From Inga oerstediana (taxonomy: Eukaryota > Streptophyta > Magnoliopsida > Fabales > Fabaceae), in the NCBI GenBank assembly GCA_963210345.1, contig OY723402.1:6738312-6802311 (forward strand): a stretch of DNA of 64,000 bases, in the 5' to 3' direction. The translations under genes and the position numbers were made by a program. The notes under the pieces were generated by a model. That model worked only from the letters and a program-made list of their open reading frames with translations. It had not been told where the DNA came from and searched no databases. Positions 33,901-48,900 of the stretch are shown piece by piece; position 1 is the first letter of the stretch; every line of letters starts with the position of its first letter.

Positions 33901-36900
33901 TGGCTCATTCTGGTTGGCGTGCTGCGATGGAAGAGGAAATGATGGCCCTTGATAAGGCTGGTACCTGGACTCTCGTTGATTTACCTCCTGGGAAGAAGGC
34001 TATTGGGTGTAAGTGGGTATTTGCCGTTAAGACGAAAGCTGATGGCACCTTAGAACGATTGAAAGCTCGCCTGGTTGCTAAGGGTTATGCTCAGACGTAT
34101 GGTGTTGACTATTCCGAGACATTTTCTCCTGTGGCCAAGTTGTCCTCTGTTCGTCTCTTCATCTCTATGGCAGCTACCCATGGTTGGGACCTTCATCAGC
34201 TGGATGTTAAAAATGCCTTTTTAAATGGCGAGCTTCTTGAGGAGGTGTACATGGAGCAACCGCCTGGCTTTGTTGCTCAGGGGGAGCATGACAAGGTATG
34301 CTATCTTCAGAAATCTTTATATGGTTTGAAGCAGAGCCCTCGTGCTTGGTTTGACAGATTCAGTTCTGTGGTTCAGAAGTTTGGTCTGAATCAAAGTAAA
34401 TGTGATCATTCTGTATTTTATCAACGGACAGATGCTGGTATGATTCTCTTAGTAGTCTATGTCGACGACATTGTTATTACAGGGGATGATATGACAGGGA
34501 TCTCGTCACTCAAGGTCTTTCTTAATTCCCATTTCCAAACAAAGGATTTGGGTCAGTTAAAGTACTTTCTTGGGATCGAGGTTATGAGAAGCAAGAAAGG
34601 CATTCTTCTAACCCAGCGGAAATATGTTCTTGATCTACTGAAAGATACCGGGAAACTTGGAGCATCACCCAGTAACTGTCCCATGATTCCTAATCCCTTT
34701 TTGGATATTGATGAGAGTGTGCCGTTTGATGAGCTACCTGAGGATATGAAAAAAAGGATTGATCCTGAGAAGATTAAACCGTTTGCCTACCCTGAGCGAT
34801 ACCGAAGGCTGATTGGAAAATTGAATTATCTCACGGTCACTCGCCCTGATGTAACCTTTCCTGTCAGTAGGCTTAGCCAATTCATGGTAGCACCAACCGT
34901 TGCTCAGTGGGAAGCCTTGGAACATGTCTTACATTACTTGAAGGGCTCACCTGGTCGTGGTATACTCTATACAAATCACGGCCACACAAAGATTGAGTGT
35001 TTCTGTGATGCTGATCATGCGGGGTTAAAGACGTCTAGGAGATCTACTACAGGCTATTGTGTTCTTGTAGGTGGAAACTTGGTATCTTGGAGGAGCAAGA
35101 AGCAGGACGTGGTGGCAAAGTCTAGTGCAGAAGCTGAATATCGAGCCATGTCTCAGTCTGTACAGGAGATTGTGTGGATTCACCAGTTAATGAAGGAAGT
35201 TGGTCTTGCCACGTCATTGCCTGCGAAGCTATGGTGTGATAATAAAGCTGCCCTACACATAGCCTCCAACTCCGTATTCCATGAACGTACGAAGCATATT
35301 GAGATTGATTGTCACTTTATACGTGATAAGATCAAGGAGAACTTTATCTCTACAGGACATGTACCATCTAGTGATCAGTTGGGTGATTTTTTGACTAAGG
35401 CCTTGGATGGCACTCGGGTTGACTATCTTTGTAACAAGTTGGGCATGATTGACATCTATGCTCCAACTTGAGGGGGAGTGTTAGGAAATAAATATATTAG
35501 GAAATTAGGATCCCATACAATCAGGGATAATTAGGATTCCTCATTATTAGGGATTGTGATTGATATCAATCACATAATGAGCCATTAATGTAGAGGCTCC
35601 TCTCGTATATAAATACCCTACATCTATACATGAAGAAATATACTTTTCTGAGAATACAATTACAAGAAATATATCTTGTTGACATCTTCTGCTGAGTTTG
35701 TTATCGTAGTAGCTTACAGAAATGGTCAAAGTGGCACAATCAAGCACATAGAATTCATGTATGAAAGCCATCATATGAAAAAGAAATTTTCGCAAAACTG
35801 AAGCATGTTGTCACAAAAAAACCTATAGTTAGAGCATGCAAAATCTGAGCTTCATTCATGTGAATTTAGGTTGAACTGTGTTGAGATCAGTCGATGAGTA
35901 AGAATAGGGAGGGAAAAGATAGGTATCAGTGGGATTGTCAAGTTTCATTGTCATCCTTTCTGGGTCTCTTTACAATTATTAAAGTGAGTCAACTACAAGG
36001 GTAGTATAATTAATAGCTAGCTGTTTATACACATGATTTAACCTAGCTCTCTCGCAATTATATTATATTGTTAATTTATTATTCAAGCAGACCGTAAGCT
36101 TTTTTAGCTTTTCAAGAGGCGTTCTGCAAATCTGAGAAATCTTTGTAGTGTCTTGATCAAAATGGTCCTAAGCTGGTGTTTTAACAGTTTATATTTTGAG
36201 CAACGAGTTTAGATCATATCAGTCTTTTCTGGAATTGCGCATGTTGGCACCTTAAAAGGAAAATCTGTCTCTTGCATGCATGAGTTTTGTTAATAAAAAA
36301 TAAAAAAAAGGCTTTATCACTTATCACTGCTTTTCCTCAGACCATTCATGATGAGCTGCTGTCTGAAGAGATTGAAGTTTGTAGAGCTCAAACTGACAAC
36401 TTCGTCCCACCTCCTCTAGCTTGGTTTTTGAGATATTGCGCAGAGTTGAAGCTTCGTCAGGATGTAGATGATGAGACACCTTTCCTGAATAAGGTTGTCA
36501 ATTCATGCAAGGCAGAAATGTACCATTATGCTCGTGTTTCTGGACTGCATGTACTTGAGTGTATCATGGATGCTGCCTTGTCTGCCGTGAAGAGGGAGCA
36601 ACTTGAAGAAGCCAGCAATGTATGTATCCATTTTTGTTAATACATTAATCTGTTAAGTATGTACCCTTCTACTTCACTCTTAAATACATGAGCGACCAAT
36701 TTAAGTTCTCCTAAACCGCTATATTTTCAAGTATAAACTGTAAAATATGTGTACTTAATGTATATTGCAGGCTCTCCGGTTGTTTCCCCAGCTTCAGCCA
36801 TTGGTAGCTGCCATGGGTTGGGACTTACTCGCTGGTAAAATAGCAGCACGGAGGAAATTAATGCAACTGCTCTGGAAAAGTAAGTCACAAGTAATTCAGC

Positions 36901-39900
36901 TTCAGGAATCTTCTCTTTATGGTTATAAATCAGATGAGGTATTTTTCATCTTTATATTTCAGGTGTGCTTTGAGGTACTAGATATTTTTAGTGTGAAATT
37001 CATTAATAAATATGATTTTTATACTTTGACAGATGTCCTGCGTGGAGCAACTCTGTGACACTTTGTGTTATCAGCTTGATCTTGCCTCTTTTGTTGCATT
37101 TGTTAATTCTGGTCGGTCTTGGAATTCAAAATTTTCGTTAACACTAACTGGAAAAGGACAAATGGCATTGGGAGATGAAGATGCTTATTCTGATCCTTTT
37201 GTTGAGAACTTTGTATTGGAACGACTTTCTGTCCAAAGCCCTCTACGGGTAATATATACCATATATGCAGCATTATGATCTTCAAGCTTGAATTTCTGGA
37301 TTATCTTCATTTTGAAGGGTTGCCGTTGCTTATCAATAATTAATGATGTGAATGACTGATAATACCTGTCTCTGCATTACTCTTCTCCCTTAATGTATTC
37401 TTCCTTCCTACAGTGTGCTTAAATGAATTGATCTTTTTGTTTGTCATCATAAACAGAGCTATAGAAAGCAGCAGTTTCTGGGGTAGCCTATCATTAATTT
37501 CTTCATAAAATAGAAGTGATGCTAATTGTAAACACTTATATTAATGATGGGTCCAATGAACATGTTGGCCTGGTTTATAAGAGAAGACAAGAGGGAGAGT
37601 CTACTAAGAAGCCACTCATAGAGAGGAGTTTTTATTTATTTCCCTATAATATTAGAATTATTCAGTTCCTTTTATTTATGTTGACCCTTTTTTGCTAACA
37701 CGGCAAGGTTCCAATCCATTTTAATTTTGGTACCAGTCCCAAACTCTGCCCTGGTGATTCAGTTCATTATCAGCTCCCTAAAAACAACAAAGAACAAGGA
37801 CTTGATCAAGTGCTAATCAACAATACAATAATCTTTACTTTTCTGTTTGATGATACTGAACATTATTGTAGACAGGCACTCCAAACTTTAAATAGGGTCT
37901 CATTGCAATTTAACTTGCTGCTATAATTTGAAAGCAAATTTATTTGACACATTGTAAAGAATTAATATTCTCACTGGAACATTTCAGAATTAATTTAAGA
38001 TTTTTTAATCTTGGAATGAAGTGAAAGTTGGTTATTTTCATCATCTTCTATTATGCGATTCTTTGAAAATATTTTCTAATGAGGATTTTTTTTAAGTAAA
38101 TTCTCTATCTCTCCTTTATAAAAGCTGTCCATATGCATACACTTGAATTAATTTACAGTGGCATTTACCAGTTGGTAGGATCTGCAGAGATTTGTTCATT
38201 TGTCTAAGCAAGGTCTTTCTTGCTATTGGGATAGTTTGAATTCATATCTCTATTGCTCCTCTGGAATGTGTAAAATAGAAATAAATATTCTTTTGCCTAG
38301 TCTATAATGGTACTCATGTCATTAATTTAAAATAATTTCATGTCTTGGCATATCTTTTGTCCCATGACAGGAAATATCTTTCTGTAGGTGCTATTTGATG
38401 TTGTGCCAGGAATAAAATTCCAGGAAGCCATTGAATTGATCAGCATGGAGCCAATTGCTTCCAATTTGGCTGCTTGGAAGAGGTGTGCCCGTCAATTTCC
38501 TTATCCTTTTTTTCCCTCATTTGATGGGATGTACTGACATCTTGGTATCAACTCAGATATTACCACATTGAGGTGCTGGTTGTGGCAAGTTATTGTTACC
38601 TAATTGGGCTGCAAAATGCCATTCTCCGTTTGAGTAGCGATTTTTTTTTTTTTTTTTTTGCGTCATAAACATTCTTTGCACTTACAAGGAATACCTGGAT
38701 GTATCAGATAGAATTTTTTGGTTTGCCAACTCTTCCTGGTACCTTTGAAGACTATGATTCTTGTAAGCTGCCCTCAGGTGATAACCCAAAGATGACTATA
38801 TCTAGAATAAAGTATCCTCCTTACTTCCTCATTATAAGTAGTATGTTGTATAGCTGTAATTTCAGTTTAAATGTTAGTTAGGGGCAGTTAGAGGAAATAG
38901 CCGTTAGAGGATAGGCGCTTACATGATTAGTGCCTAATTATCCCTACCCCTGCCTTATTATAAATAGGCAAACCCAATTGTATTTCCTAAGATTGTCAGC
39001 ATGGAATAACAGTGCATTACTCAGAATTCCCTTTTGTCTCTCTGTTTCTCTCTTTCGGTCTCTCTTGATTCTCTCTCACTTCTTCTTCAACCCCTCTATT
39101 CCTCTGTTCTCTCTTTCCTATCTCTCTTCTCCTTCTATCTTCTTCTATATATCTCTGTTCTAATTACAGAGATACTTCATATTATCTACCTGCTGAGTTT
39201 TTAGCTTTAAAATGTGATATCTAGTCATTTGAGATGGATTATTGATATATATATCAACGTACCTATTCCCTATGGGTATGGTATAAAACTTACCCTCATG
39301 ATGGAGTCTGGGGATTTTTGTGGGTATTTCAATGATCTGGGTTGCTGCACTCTGTATGTGTGTTTGCGAATTATGTGGACTCCCCATGCATTGCATGGAG
39401 TCTGACAGATAAATTTAATCATTTGAGTTGTAAATAGTGCAGCTTGTTATAGGTTTTGAGTTTTATTGATAATTGTTTGAAGACAATATCTTTTTGTTCG
39501 TGATTTTATAAGTACAAGTCTTAGTTAAATGAACCTCAACTTGGGAGAAATTTGTTCAGTTTGAAAGATTTCCTGGCAAGTGGCTTCTTGTCTGGGGATT
39601 CAAGAGCGCCCACTCCCCCTCAAAAAAAAAAAAAAAGGCAGCGGGGGAAGTTTCTCTATTCTGCAGGACCCACAACTTTTGTGGAATATGTGATATAAAA
39701 GTGCCAACATGATCTATTTCTTTTCACTTCAAACGCATATATGAATTGTTTTAACCTTTGATATGAAACTATCACCATTCTATAGATTGTTTCCTGCCAT
39801 TATCTTTGGGCTATTTTGCCTTTGGTCTTCCTTTTCTTTGATGGTTTTTCTTCATGAACTATATATGATTGACATAGGATGCAAGATGTGGAACTCATGC

Positions 39901-42900
39901 ACATGCGTTATGCTCTAGAGTCAACTGTGCTTGCTTTAGGAGCAATGGAAAGGAACATTTCTGATGGAAAAGAAGCTCATCAGCAAGTGGCATTATGTCA
40001 TTTGAAAGATCTGCGTAGCCATTTGGATTCCATCAGTAATCTTCCTCGCAAGGTTATTCTTTTATGACTGATTTTGTCACATTTTTGCTCCATGGTTGCC
40101 TTCTCAAGATGTTAAAAATTGTGGGTGGTTTCTTTTTCATATAGTTATGTTTCGCAAGTTCAGTTGATAATTGTCGCCTGGCTTATATGAGTTGTCTGAC
40201 TAGTAATAGTGCAATATGTTGTTTTTTAATTCCTTTCTTTTTTTGTCTTTTATATTAATTAATTTTATTTTTAAATATTACGGAATCATCTGCTGTCTTT
40301 GGATCATTCAATCACTTGTTTTTCTCAAAACAAATGGAGGAGAAAAGTTCATATAGGATGTATACATGGTATCGTTTCCCAAATATTTTAAAATTAATCA
40401 AATAGGATCAGTGGCATTCTTTTGCATTATCCATGTGCTCTTTAAATCTTTTTTGAATTAAAATAATTTTTTGTCTTGTAAGCTCTGGTTTGAGGAGTTT
40501 GAAGACTGTTAGTGATTCTCTTTTTCCTGTTATGTATCATATGTATCTGACAAAATTTTTGATCATGCAGATCTTTATGATGAATGTCATAATTTCACTC
40601 TTACACATGGACAATCTCTCTCTTAATTCAATGCATTGCCCATCCCCAGGAAGTGATTCCAAATTGTCCAATACATTCTCTGGTGAACATGTTGACCTGA
40701 TTAAATGTGAAGGGGGAAATAAAATGGTTATATCTTTCACTGGTATACTACTTGATATATTGCGCCATAATATATCATCTGTGATTGAGTTAGAGAGCAC
40801 ATTAGATGACAGTCTAAGCACAGCTAGCATACAAGCTCTGGATTGGAGAATTTCAATTGCAAAGCGTTTCATTGAAGAGTGGGAATGGCGTTTGTCTATA
40901 TTGCAGCATCTTCTACCATTTTCAGAGCGGCAATGGAGATGGAAGGAGGCTTTGACGGTGTTACGTGCTGCCCCTTCCAAGCTACTTAACCTGTGAGTAA
41001 TGCCAGTACCCATGTATAGCTTGTGGTTGATCTATTAACTTGTAGTTAGAAGCTGTGTGTATAATAAGTTAGCTGCCCTTTTCTTTGTCTTGTCCTGTAT
41101 TGTTGTATGCACGGAATTTGACTATCTGCTTATATTCAATTAGTTTTGTCGCATGTGAAGAATATTTAATAATTTAAACTTAGCCTGTTTTGGGGAGTTT
41201 CTTTGATTGTTTTGCTATGAGATTGGGTTGCGTTTTTTTTTTGGGAGTTGTGTGTGTAGAAATTCAGTGTTAATGATCTTATGAACATATTGCTTATTTT
41301 ATTTGATGGAATATGCATGACATTAATAACAAAGAGAGCTCGAAAGTGACATAATCTAATGCTAATCCTCTCCTAAATAAAACAAACACTTGAACTAATC
41401 TTGCCCAGCCAAAATATAACACTTAATCAAATCTTAAATTCATAGAAGCGCTATTCAAAAAATAACTAAGAAACAAATGAATCTTTGTTAAAATAAAAAT
41501 AAAAGCTTAAATAAAAGTGATGCCGAATAACATTTATTCTCCGACATTCCTCCTGATGTTGGATGTTCGCATGTTCAAGTTTTGACTGGATACTACTGAT
41601 CAAATACAATCACTGTCATGTTGTTACGGCTTTCTCTCTCTTCTGTGCAACAGTAGCTCCTCTGGATTGAGTTACTGATAAATTTCAGCACAGATTTTTT
41701 ATCTGTTTGAACAATTGAGGATAAGATTGTTGTTATATCCTCTTGTTATCTTTGTTCATAGTCTTTTGAGTCAGTATCTTCTCTCACTTCTGATATATTC
41801 TTCATATCCAAAGGAAGTGGAGCTATTTGGACGTTCATATTGATTCCATTATATTTATGGGTTGAACTAAGTTTGTTTCCAATATTACATTGCGGTTTTC
41901 TATCTATATTTCTTTGAATGTTTTTAACTGCCATAAATTTGCCCATGCAATAGAGAATTATGTTGTCAATGTACAACTGGCTGAAGCTAGTGCAGAAGCC
42001 AAAATTGTGAGTTGTAAATATTGTTGCAGCTCAAAAACTAGTAGTTGCTGAATAATTGATTTTAATTTTTGAAATATTTTTTCTGCAGTTGCATGCAAAA
42101 AGCAAAGTTTGATATTGGAGAAGAAGCAGTCCATAGATTTTCATTATCTGCTGAAGATAAGGCAACCCTTGAGTTAGCTGAATGGGTAGATAGTGCCTGT
42201 AGAAAAGCATCTGTATGTTATGCATTTCATTTGACCCTTCTCATGTCACATTTGACCTTATTCGCACATCAAAATTTTTTATTGCTTCTAGATCTTTAGT
42301 TTGGGCCATCAATTTTACAAATGGTAGAGGCTGGTATAGCTAAAAATAAAATACCGGATGAGAGGCAGTGAAAGTGCCATGTAAGAAGAGTGACAAGCAT
42401 ACTGTGTAGTCCAGTGTAGAATGCTCTTTGGTGTGAATGAATACCTTGATTTTTTGTAGAAAATGGATATTCAGACTTCTTGTCCCAATGTAAATGTAAT
42501 TTCATATGAAGAAATTTGCATCTCTTTTCATGTTCTTATTTTCTAGGCTCTTGGGAGATTTTTTCCAGTGTTTCATCCCATTTCTTTTGATGTAAATATT
42601 CTAGTTTTCTCATGTAGTGGGCACTAGTGATAATCTATTGATAGTCAGGGAGTATGTTGCTTGGGGATCTATTCTCTCCCTGTTGTATTCTGTGTGCGGT
42701 CATTACCATGGCCATGCTAGAAAATGATCACTCTGACCGTTGGTCTATACAACTTGGCTCCCCATCCTGCACTTCATTTTACAATGCATGGATTGATTTA
42801 ATAGTGGCAATCTCAAGGATTTTGTACTATCTTGGGAGATGGTGTTTTCATTTTAAATGATCAGTTCTCATTTTTTGCGCAACCATCATAAATTCTATCT

Positions 42901-45900
42901 TTCCAGTTAATAGTCATGGTTGCAGTTAAGAAAGTATATCCTTGTGGATATTCGGATGGATTGAAAAGCTCTTTTGAGCTAGCCTTGTCTTCCCTGTTGT
43001 TTTTCTATTTGTTTGGGGGGGATTCTTGTCCTCCGTTTTTTTACTTTCTTGTATGCTATGTATACTTTCTTTTTCTATTAAATTGAATATATATATATAT
43101 ATATTCATTTTGCTTCTGTATGCAGGTGGATGATGTGGCATCCCGTGTTCAGGATCTAGATTTTTCCTTGTTGCGCTCTCAGTTAGGTCCTGTGGCTGTA
43201 GTAAGTGCCTAAAATGATGAGAGTGAAGCTCCCACTTTGTTATTTCGAGTGAAAGGGAAAAGTTTTCTTCCTATATGATTAGTTGTGATTAAAATGCATT
43301 TCTTGACAGATTCTTCTGTGTATTGATGTTGCTGCAACTTCTTCAAGGTCTGCAAAGATGTCACAACAACTTATGAATCAGGTGACTTTTTGTATAGGTT
43401 ACAATGACACTCACCTAAGTTCATTCTTTTACGAAAAAAAGGTTATAAGAAATATTAATTGATGAAGGTGAAGGGGAAAAAAGATAAGACGTTCTTCCTT
43501 ACAAAGGCATAATAACTAAAGCTAGCAGGAAGTAGAAATAACCTGATGTGAAACAATGAAGGCTTTTGTGGGGGCGGGGCGTTGAATAAATCGAGGGAGA
43601 AAGAGAGTTCAAATAGTCAATCATTATTCAAATCATTATAAAGGTCTGACTAACGAAGAAACTCTAGGGCTATATATTGAGTCTTTTTCTTAAACCTAGT
43701 CAAACTAAACTACTGTAATCATAAAAGATAGATTTAATTTTATTCAAATTAAAAACAGAAATCCCAAGAATTTAAAATAAAGATAACTAATAATATATAA
43801 AGTCAATCTAATCAAATCCGGAGCTTTCTGACTCTTAGCAAGAGTCTCCCATTTTCCGTCATTCACTGGAACTATGAATTCTGCCAGTTAATGTTGCATA
43901 TAAGTGAGAGGAATTTCTTCAGGGAGACCATGGGTTATACAATCTAACTCATAATAAGTTTATGGATAATGTTGTATCAAGATAATTACAAGCACTCTTT
44001 GCATGCTAATGTGCCAAATAATGGTACAAGTAGCCTTCTGTCATAACTGTAAAACCCAGTGGGAGGATGCAGCTGCTGCAGTGAACAGTTTAAAAGCAAT
44101 CAGGTTGTCATTTTCCTGTTAGAACCACACATAGGAGGGGAGGGAGTTTTTAATGGTAGATGAATATTTGAAAAGCCATTTGTATCTCTTTCTAATGAAA
44201 GACTTAACCCCTTGAAGGAGTGTTTGATTTACAAAGGGGGCTATTGATAGAAAATATCTCTCCATTCAAAGTGTAAGAAAAAGGCCACAAAATTATGCTC
44301 ACACACTTTGAATGGAGGGACATTTTCTTAAGAAAAAGGCCGCAAAATTATGCTCACTGACATTGAATTCCTCCTATCCAAATTAGAAAGTAGGAAAAAA
44401 AAAAAAGAAAAAGAAATTGAGGAAGAGTGGAAGGGCTCTGATAAAACACTCCTAAGTATGGGCTTGATTTTTTCATTATTATAAACAGCATAGGCTGATC
44501 AAATCTTTTTCACCAGTTGTAAAACATTCTCATTACTCTTCATGCTTGCATCTTGTTGCTGTAGTCTCGATGCATGCCTTTTTAGTGCAACAGGCTTTTT
44601 GCCATGTTGACTTGACTACATGATACACAGGCTCAAATTATATTATCTGAGATCTATCCTGGAGGATCTCCAAAAGTAGGTTCTACTTATTGGGATCAGA
44701 TCCTTGAAATGGGTGTAATCTCTGTTTCACGGCGTCTTCTGAAGCGGCTGCATGAGGTCTTGGAGCAGGTATACTTGCTGTTATTCAGAGTCATTTTCAA
44801 TGTCTGTCATTCATAAAATGTGACTCCATTTTCTGGTTTTAAGTGCTGGGAAACCCATCTCTGCTGCTTAAACAAACACCTCTCCTTCAAAATTCGAGCA
44901 ATTTGCTGCTTCCTAATATGCCTATGAGCAGAGCATATAACTGAATAGTTTATGAATATTTTTCAGGTTCTTTTTATTCTAATTTTTCTTGTGTTTCCTC
45001 ATTGAAAATTGATATAATCTTCTGCCTATACTTTTGTCAGCTTATGAGTGAATTTCAATTCTGTGTATATGATATTGTTGGTCATACTATATTGTGATCT
45101 TCTGCTCCTCTAGGACAACGCCCCAGCACTTCAGGCTATCCTTTCTGGGGAAAATTTCATCCCTTCATTGAAGGAGATGCAACGACAAGAACAGAGGGAG
45201 CGTGCTCTTGCTCTTCTACATCAGATGATCGAAGATGCTCATAGGGGCAAGCGACAGTTTCTGAGTGGTACCTCTCTTCTTTGGGCATGTTCCTAGACAA
45301 TATTTTGGGTCTTTGATTCCTCCCTTGGATATATTGGGACATTGAAGTGTCTGTACCCTCTGAGTCCTATTGTTACTTCAACATGGCTTTATACCGTGGA
45401 TTGTAGGTAAGCTTCATAACCTTGCTAGAGCTGTTGCTGATGAAGAGACTGAACCAAGTACTACTAGAGGCGAAGGGTTATACGCTGAACGGAGTGTTAT
45501 TTCAAACAGTGAGAAGGAAATTGTGCTTGGTCTTGGCTTAAGAGTTGTTAAGCAATTAACCTCAAGTTCAAGTGGAGAAACAAGCATGCAGTCTGTTGGT
45601 TATGATATAAAAGATCCTGAGAAGAGAATATTCCGTCCCTTGAGTGCCAAACCTACTACATATCTTTCACAGTTCATTCTTCATGTTGCTGCAATTGGTG
45701 ACATAGTTGATGGAACTGATACTACTCATGATTTTAATTTTTTCTCTGTGGTGTATGAGTGGCCTAAGGATGTAAGGTTCTCAAACTATAGGAAGCTATT
45801 TGATATGGTTGATTTTGACGCAAGTTTTCCATGTCAATGACTATACTTTGCACATGCAGCTGATCTAATTTTCCTTCTTCTTGCAATATCTAATTGCATA

Positions 45901-48900
45901 GTTAAAAGATCTTTTGTAATCTATCTTTGCTGATTGAAATTATGCCAAATATTTAGAAAAGTATTTATGTTTTATTTTGATATGCTGAAAATGCAATAGT
46001 GATAATAGCCACTCCCTCTATTCCTTTTTATAAGATGGAATTGTTCGGTATGCCCTGTTCCTTTTTGTAAGATAGATTTAGGGGCTGTCTTAAAATTTTT
46101 TGTAAACTCCCTATTTTACCCTCGCTTAATTACAAAAATTACCCATGTCACTGTTGAATTTAATTCCCATGTTTGAATAAAGCACTCATTATAATATATT
46201 CTCTCTCTTCCACATAAATGAAGGCATTTTTGAAAAACAAAATTCATTTTTTACATGTTTATTGTGCCTAACTAATTTCAACTAACTTTTTGAACAAACG
46301 CAATTCAGTTAATTCTATCTTATAAAAAGCAATGGGGGGAGTATAATTTGTGACTATTCTAGCCAGCCACAAAATTTCTATGCACATTTGACTAAGACAA
46401 TCATCTATTGATATTAAGTTCCTTGCATGTTTAACAATATTTTCATCAAGTTAGGCTTTGGCATGCAACCAAAAGATGATGCTTTGGGGCTTGAGCATAT
46501 CTCGCTGCCCTTTGATAATTTATGTTTATGTTTCTCGTTCTTTTTTTTTCCAGCTTTTGACTCGTCTGGTCTTTGAAAGAGGCAGTACTGATGCAGCAGT
46601 AAAAGCAGCTGATATTATGGGTGCTGATTTCGTACATGAGGTGATTTCTGCATGTGTACCTCCAGTCTATCCTCCACGATCTGGGCATGGTTGGGCATGC
46701 ATTCCAGTTGTTCCTGCCTTTTCTAAGAGTGGCTCCGACTATAAAGTCCTGTCTCCCAGTTCAAAAGATGCAAAGCCAAATTGCTATTCTCGTTCTTCAG
46801 CAACTCCTGGTGTTCCTTTATATCCTCTGCAGTTGGATGTTGTGAAACATTTGGCAAAAATATCCCCAGTGAGGGCTGTCTTGGCTTGTGTTTTTGGAAG
46901 TAGTATACTGTACAGTGGCTGTGATTCTTCAATTTCAAGCTCCTTAAATGATGGGTTACTGCATGCTCCTGATGCTGATAGACTGTTTTATGAGTTTGCT
47001 CTTGATCAATCTGAGAGGTAGCACCACTTATTCTGTCTGTACGAGTTGCCATTGAAACTATCTTACTTTGAGATATACAGGCTGTTTGAATTACTACCTC
47101 CGGTCCTAATTATAAGACAAAGTTGATTTTTTTTGTAGAAATTAAGGAAGCTAAATAAGATACTTAATCATATCATATGTTATATATCCTTAGATTATAT
47201 ATTAATTTATTAGTCAAACTAATTAGTTTGAAGAAAAAAATAAAAATAAAAATACTCCAAAGTAATTTAATCAGCTTCTTTAATTTCTCCAAAAAAGTCA
47301 ACTTTTTCTTATAGTTAGGACCGGAGGGAGTATTATAATTAATCAGACATTTATTAATATCTTGTTTTGAATGTGTGTCTATTTTAGTAATGAAGGTTTG
47401 GACGCCTCTTAGAAGCACACCTTGTTATTGCGAATCTTGTGCTATGTAAATTCCACGTCATTGCATCTTAAGCTAAACAGTCTTCACCGTTCTAAATATA
47501 TGCAACAAATGCCTTCCTTTGTCAAAGATTTTCAAATTATTCTCTCCCTCTTTAGTCTTTTTCTGTCATTTCCCTCTTTTGTGCTTAATAAATTCTTTTT
47601 TATCCAATAGAAATTAAGATGCAGAGTTGCATGGTATCTATGAGGATGATTAGATATTAAGTTTAATTTCCTTTCTTGACATACAGGTTCCCAACACTAA
47701 ACAGATGGATTCAAATGCAAACTAACCTCCATCGAGTTTCAGAAGTTGCTGTAACTTCTAATCAAACAGCTGATGAAGAACTTGAAGCAAGAACTTCTGT
47801 TAAGAGAATTCGTGAACAAGACAGTGACACAGAGTCAGAAGTTGATGAGATTGTTGGTACCAGCACTGTTCCAGTAGCTTTGGCAGACCTAAGTAACCAA
47901 GGGGTTGAAGCTGCAGACCCTTGGCATGACTCCTTAAAATCTGAAGCTGCTCAACTTGACGCCACAGTGTTCCTTTCTTTTGATTGGGATAATGAAGAGC
48001 CCTATGAGAAGGCTGTGGAACGGTATTATAGTTAATTGTCCTGTCCTTTCTATATAATTTCCTGTTTTCAGCAAGTTACTTCATTATGCTTCCATTAGAT
48101 GAGAGCCTGTGTGGTATTATCAACCAAACAAGATTTGTTCATACACCATCTATTGTTACAAGTGCTTTGTATCTCTGATAGAAAAATACTTTCTGTAGAT
48201 CAATACTGTTAATTAGTTCCATTCAAGGTCTTTTAACTTTGCATTATTTGAAAAATACTTTCTGTAGATCAATATCTGTTATTTAGTTCCATTCAAGGTC
48301 TTTAACTTTGCATTATCTATACTTTGTCATAGACTTCATATTAATACAGTTACTTTCACTTTTAATCAGATTGCTATTATTTGACATAATTATTTTGATA
48401 GTGTTGAGTTAGACCAGAAAAAGGGAGACTGAACAACTGTTATTTTACTGTAGTTTATTTGTTCATTGTACAGCCTTACCCACTGAATTAATATCTTCAC
48501 CCGTTGCAGATTTATTTACTTTCACTTCTTCTTTTTTTCAATTGCGCTCTCCTGTAGCTCTTGTGTGAAAGTTAATTGAACACCAGAATGTCTCAGGGCC
48601 AAGATGCAGTGGGGAAAATTACAGATTTATGATTTTTCTTGTATTTTAATGGTTCAGTAGTTTCCATGTGTTGATTGTTGTCACTTTTCTTTCTCAAGCA
48701 ATGTCTACTTTACAGATTAATTTTCCCCCCTCATCTTCTGTAGGCTAATTGATGAAGGAAAGCTAATGGATGCCCTTGCACTTTCAGACCGCTTTCTACG
48801 TAATGGAGCTTCTGATCGGCTTCTTCAACTACTCATTGAACGTGAAGTAGACAACCAATCGTTGTCTGCACAACAACAAGGATACGGAGGACATAATATG

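Larger units (their letters stand above)
20245..39730. repeat. Segmental tandem duplication, copy 2 (leads into intact gene)
   Basis: Repeats the copy 1 spacer (20245-30961) and then holds the undeleted gene as far as the point in intron 6 (39730) where the upstream copies are broken. It carries an hAT element (24278-24941) and a SINE (27339-27513) absent from copy 1. It lacks copy 1's Stowaway-like MITE and foldback element. Its intron 6 lacks the SINE and MITE shared by copies 0 and 1. Confidence 0.88.

Noticed and set aside
1..39730. CRISPR array or phage-like repeat system
   Set aside because: The repeats are large segmental duplications and transposons in plant DNA; there are no short evenly spaced repeats with unique spacers.
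40490..40996. 168-codon ORF as a separate gene
   Set aside because: It is exon 8 of the main gene with some in-frame intron before it; the acceptor at 40571 and donor after 40992 fit the spliced frame.
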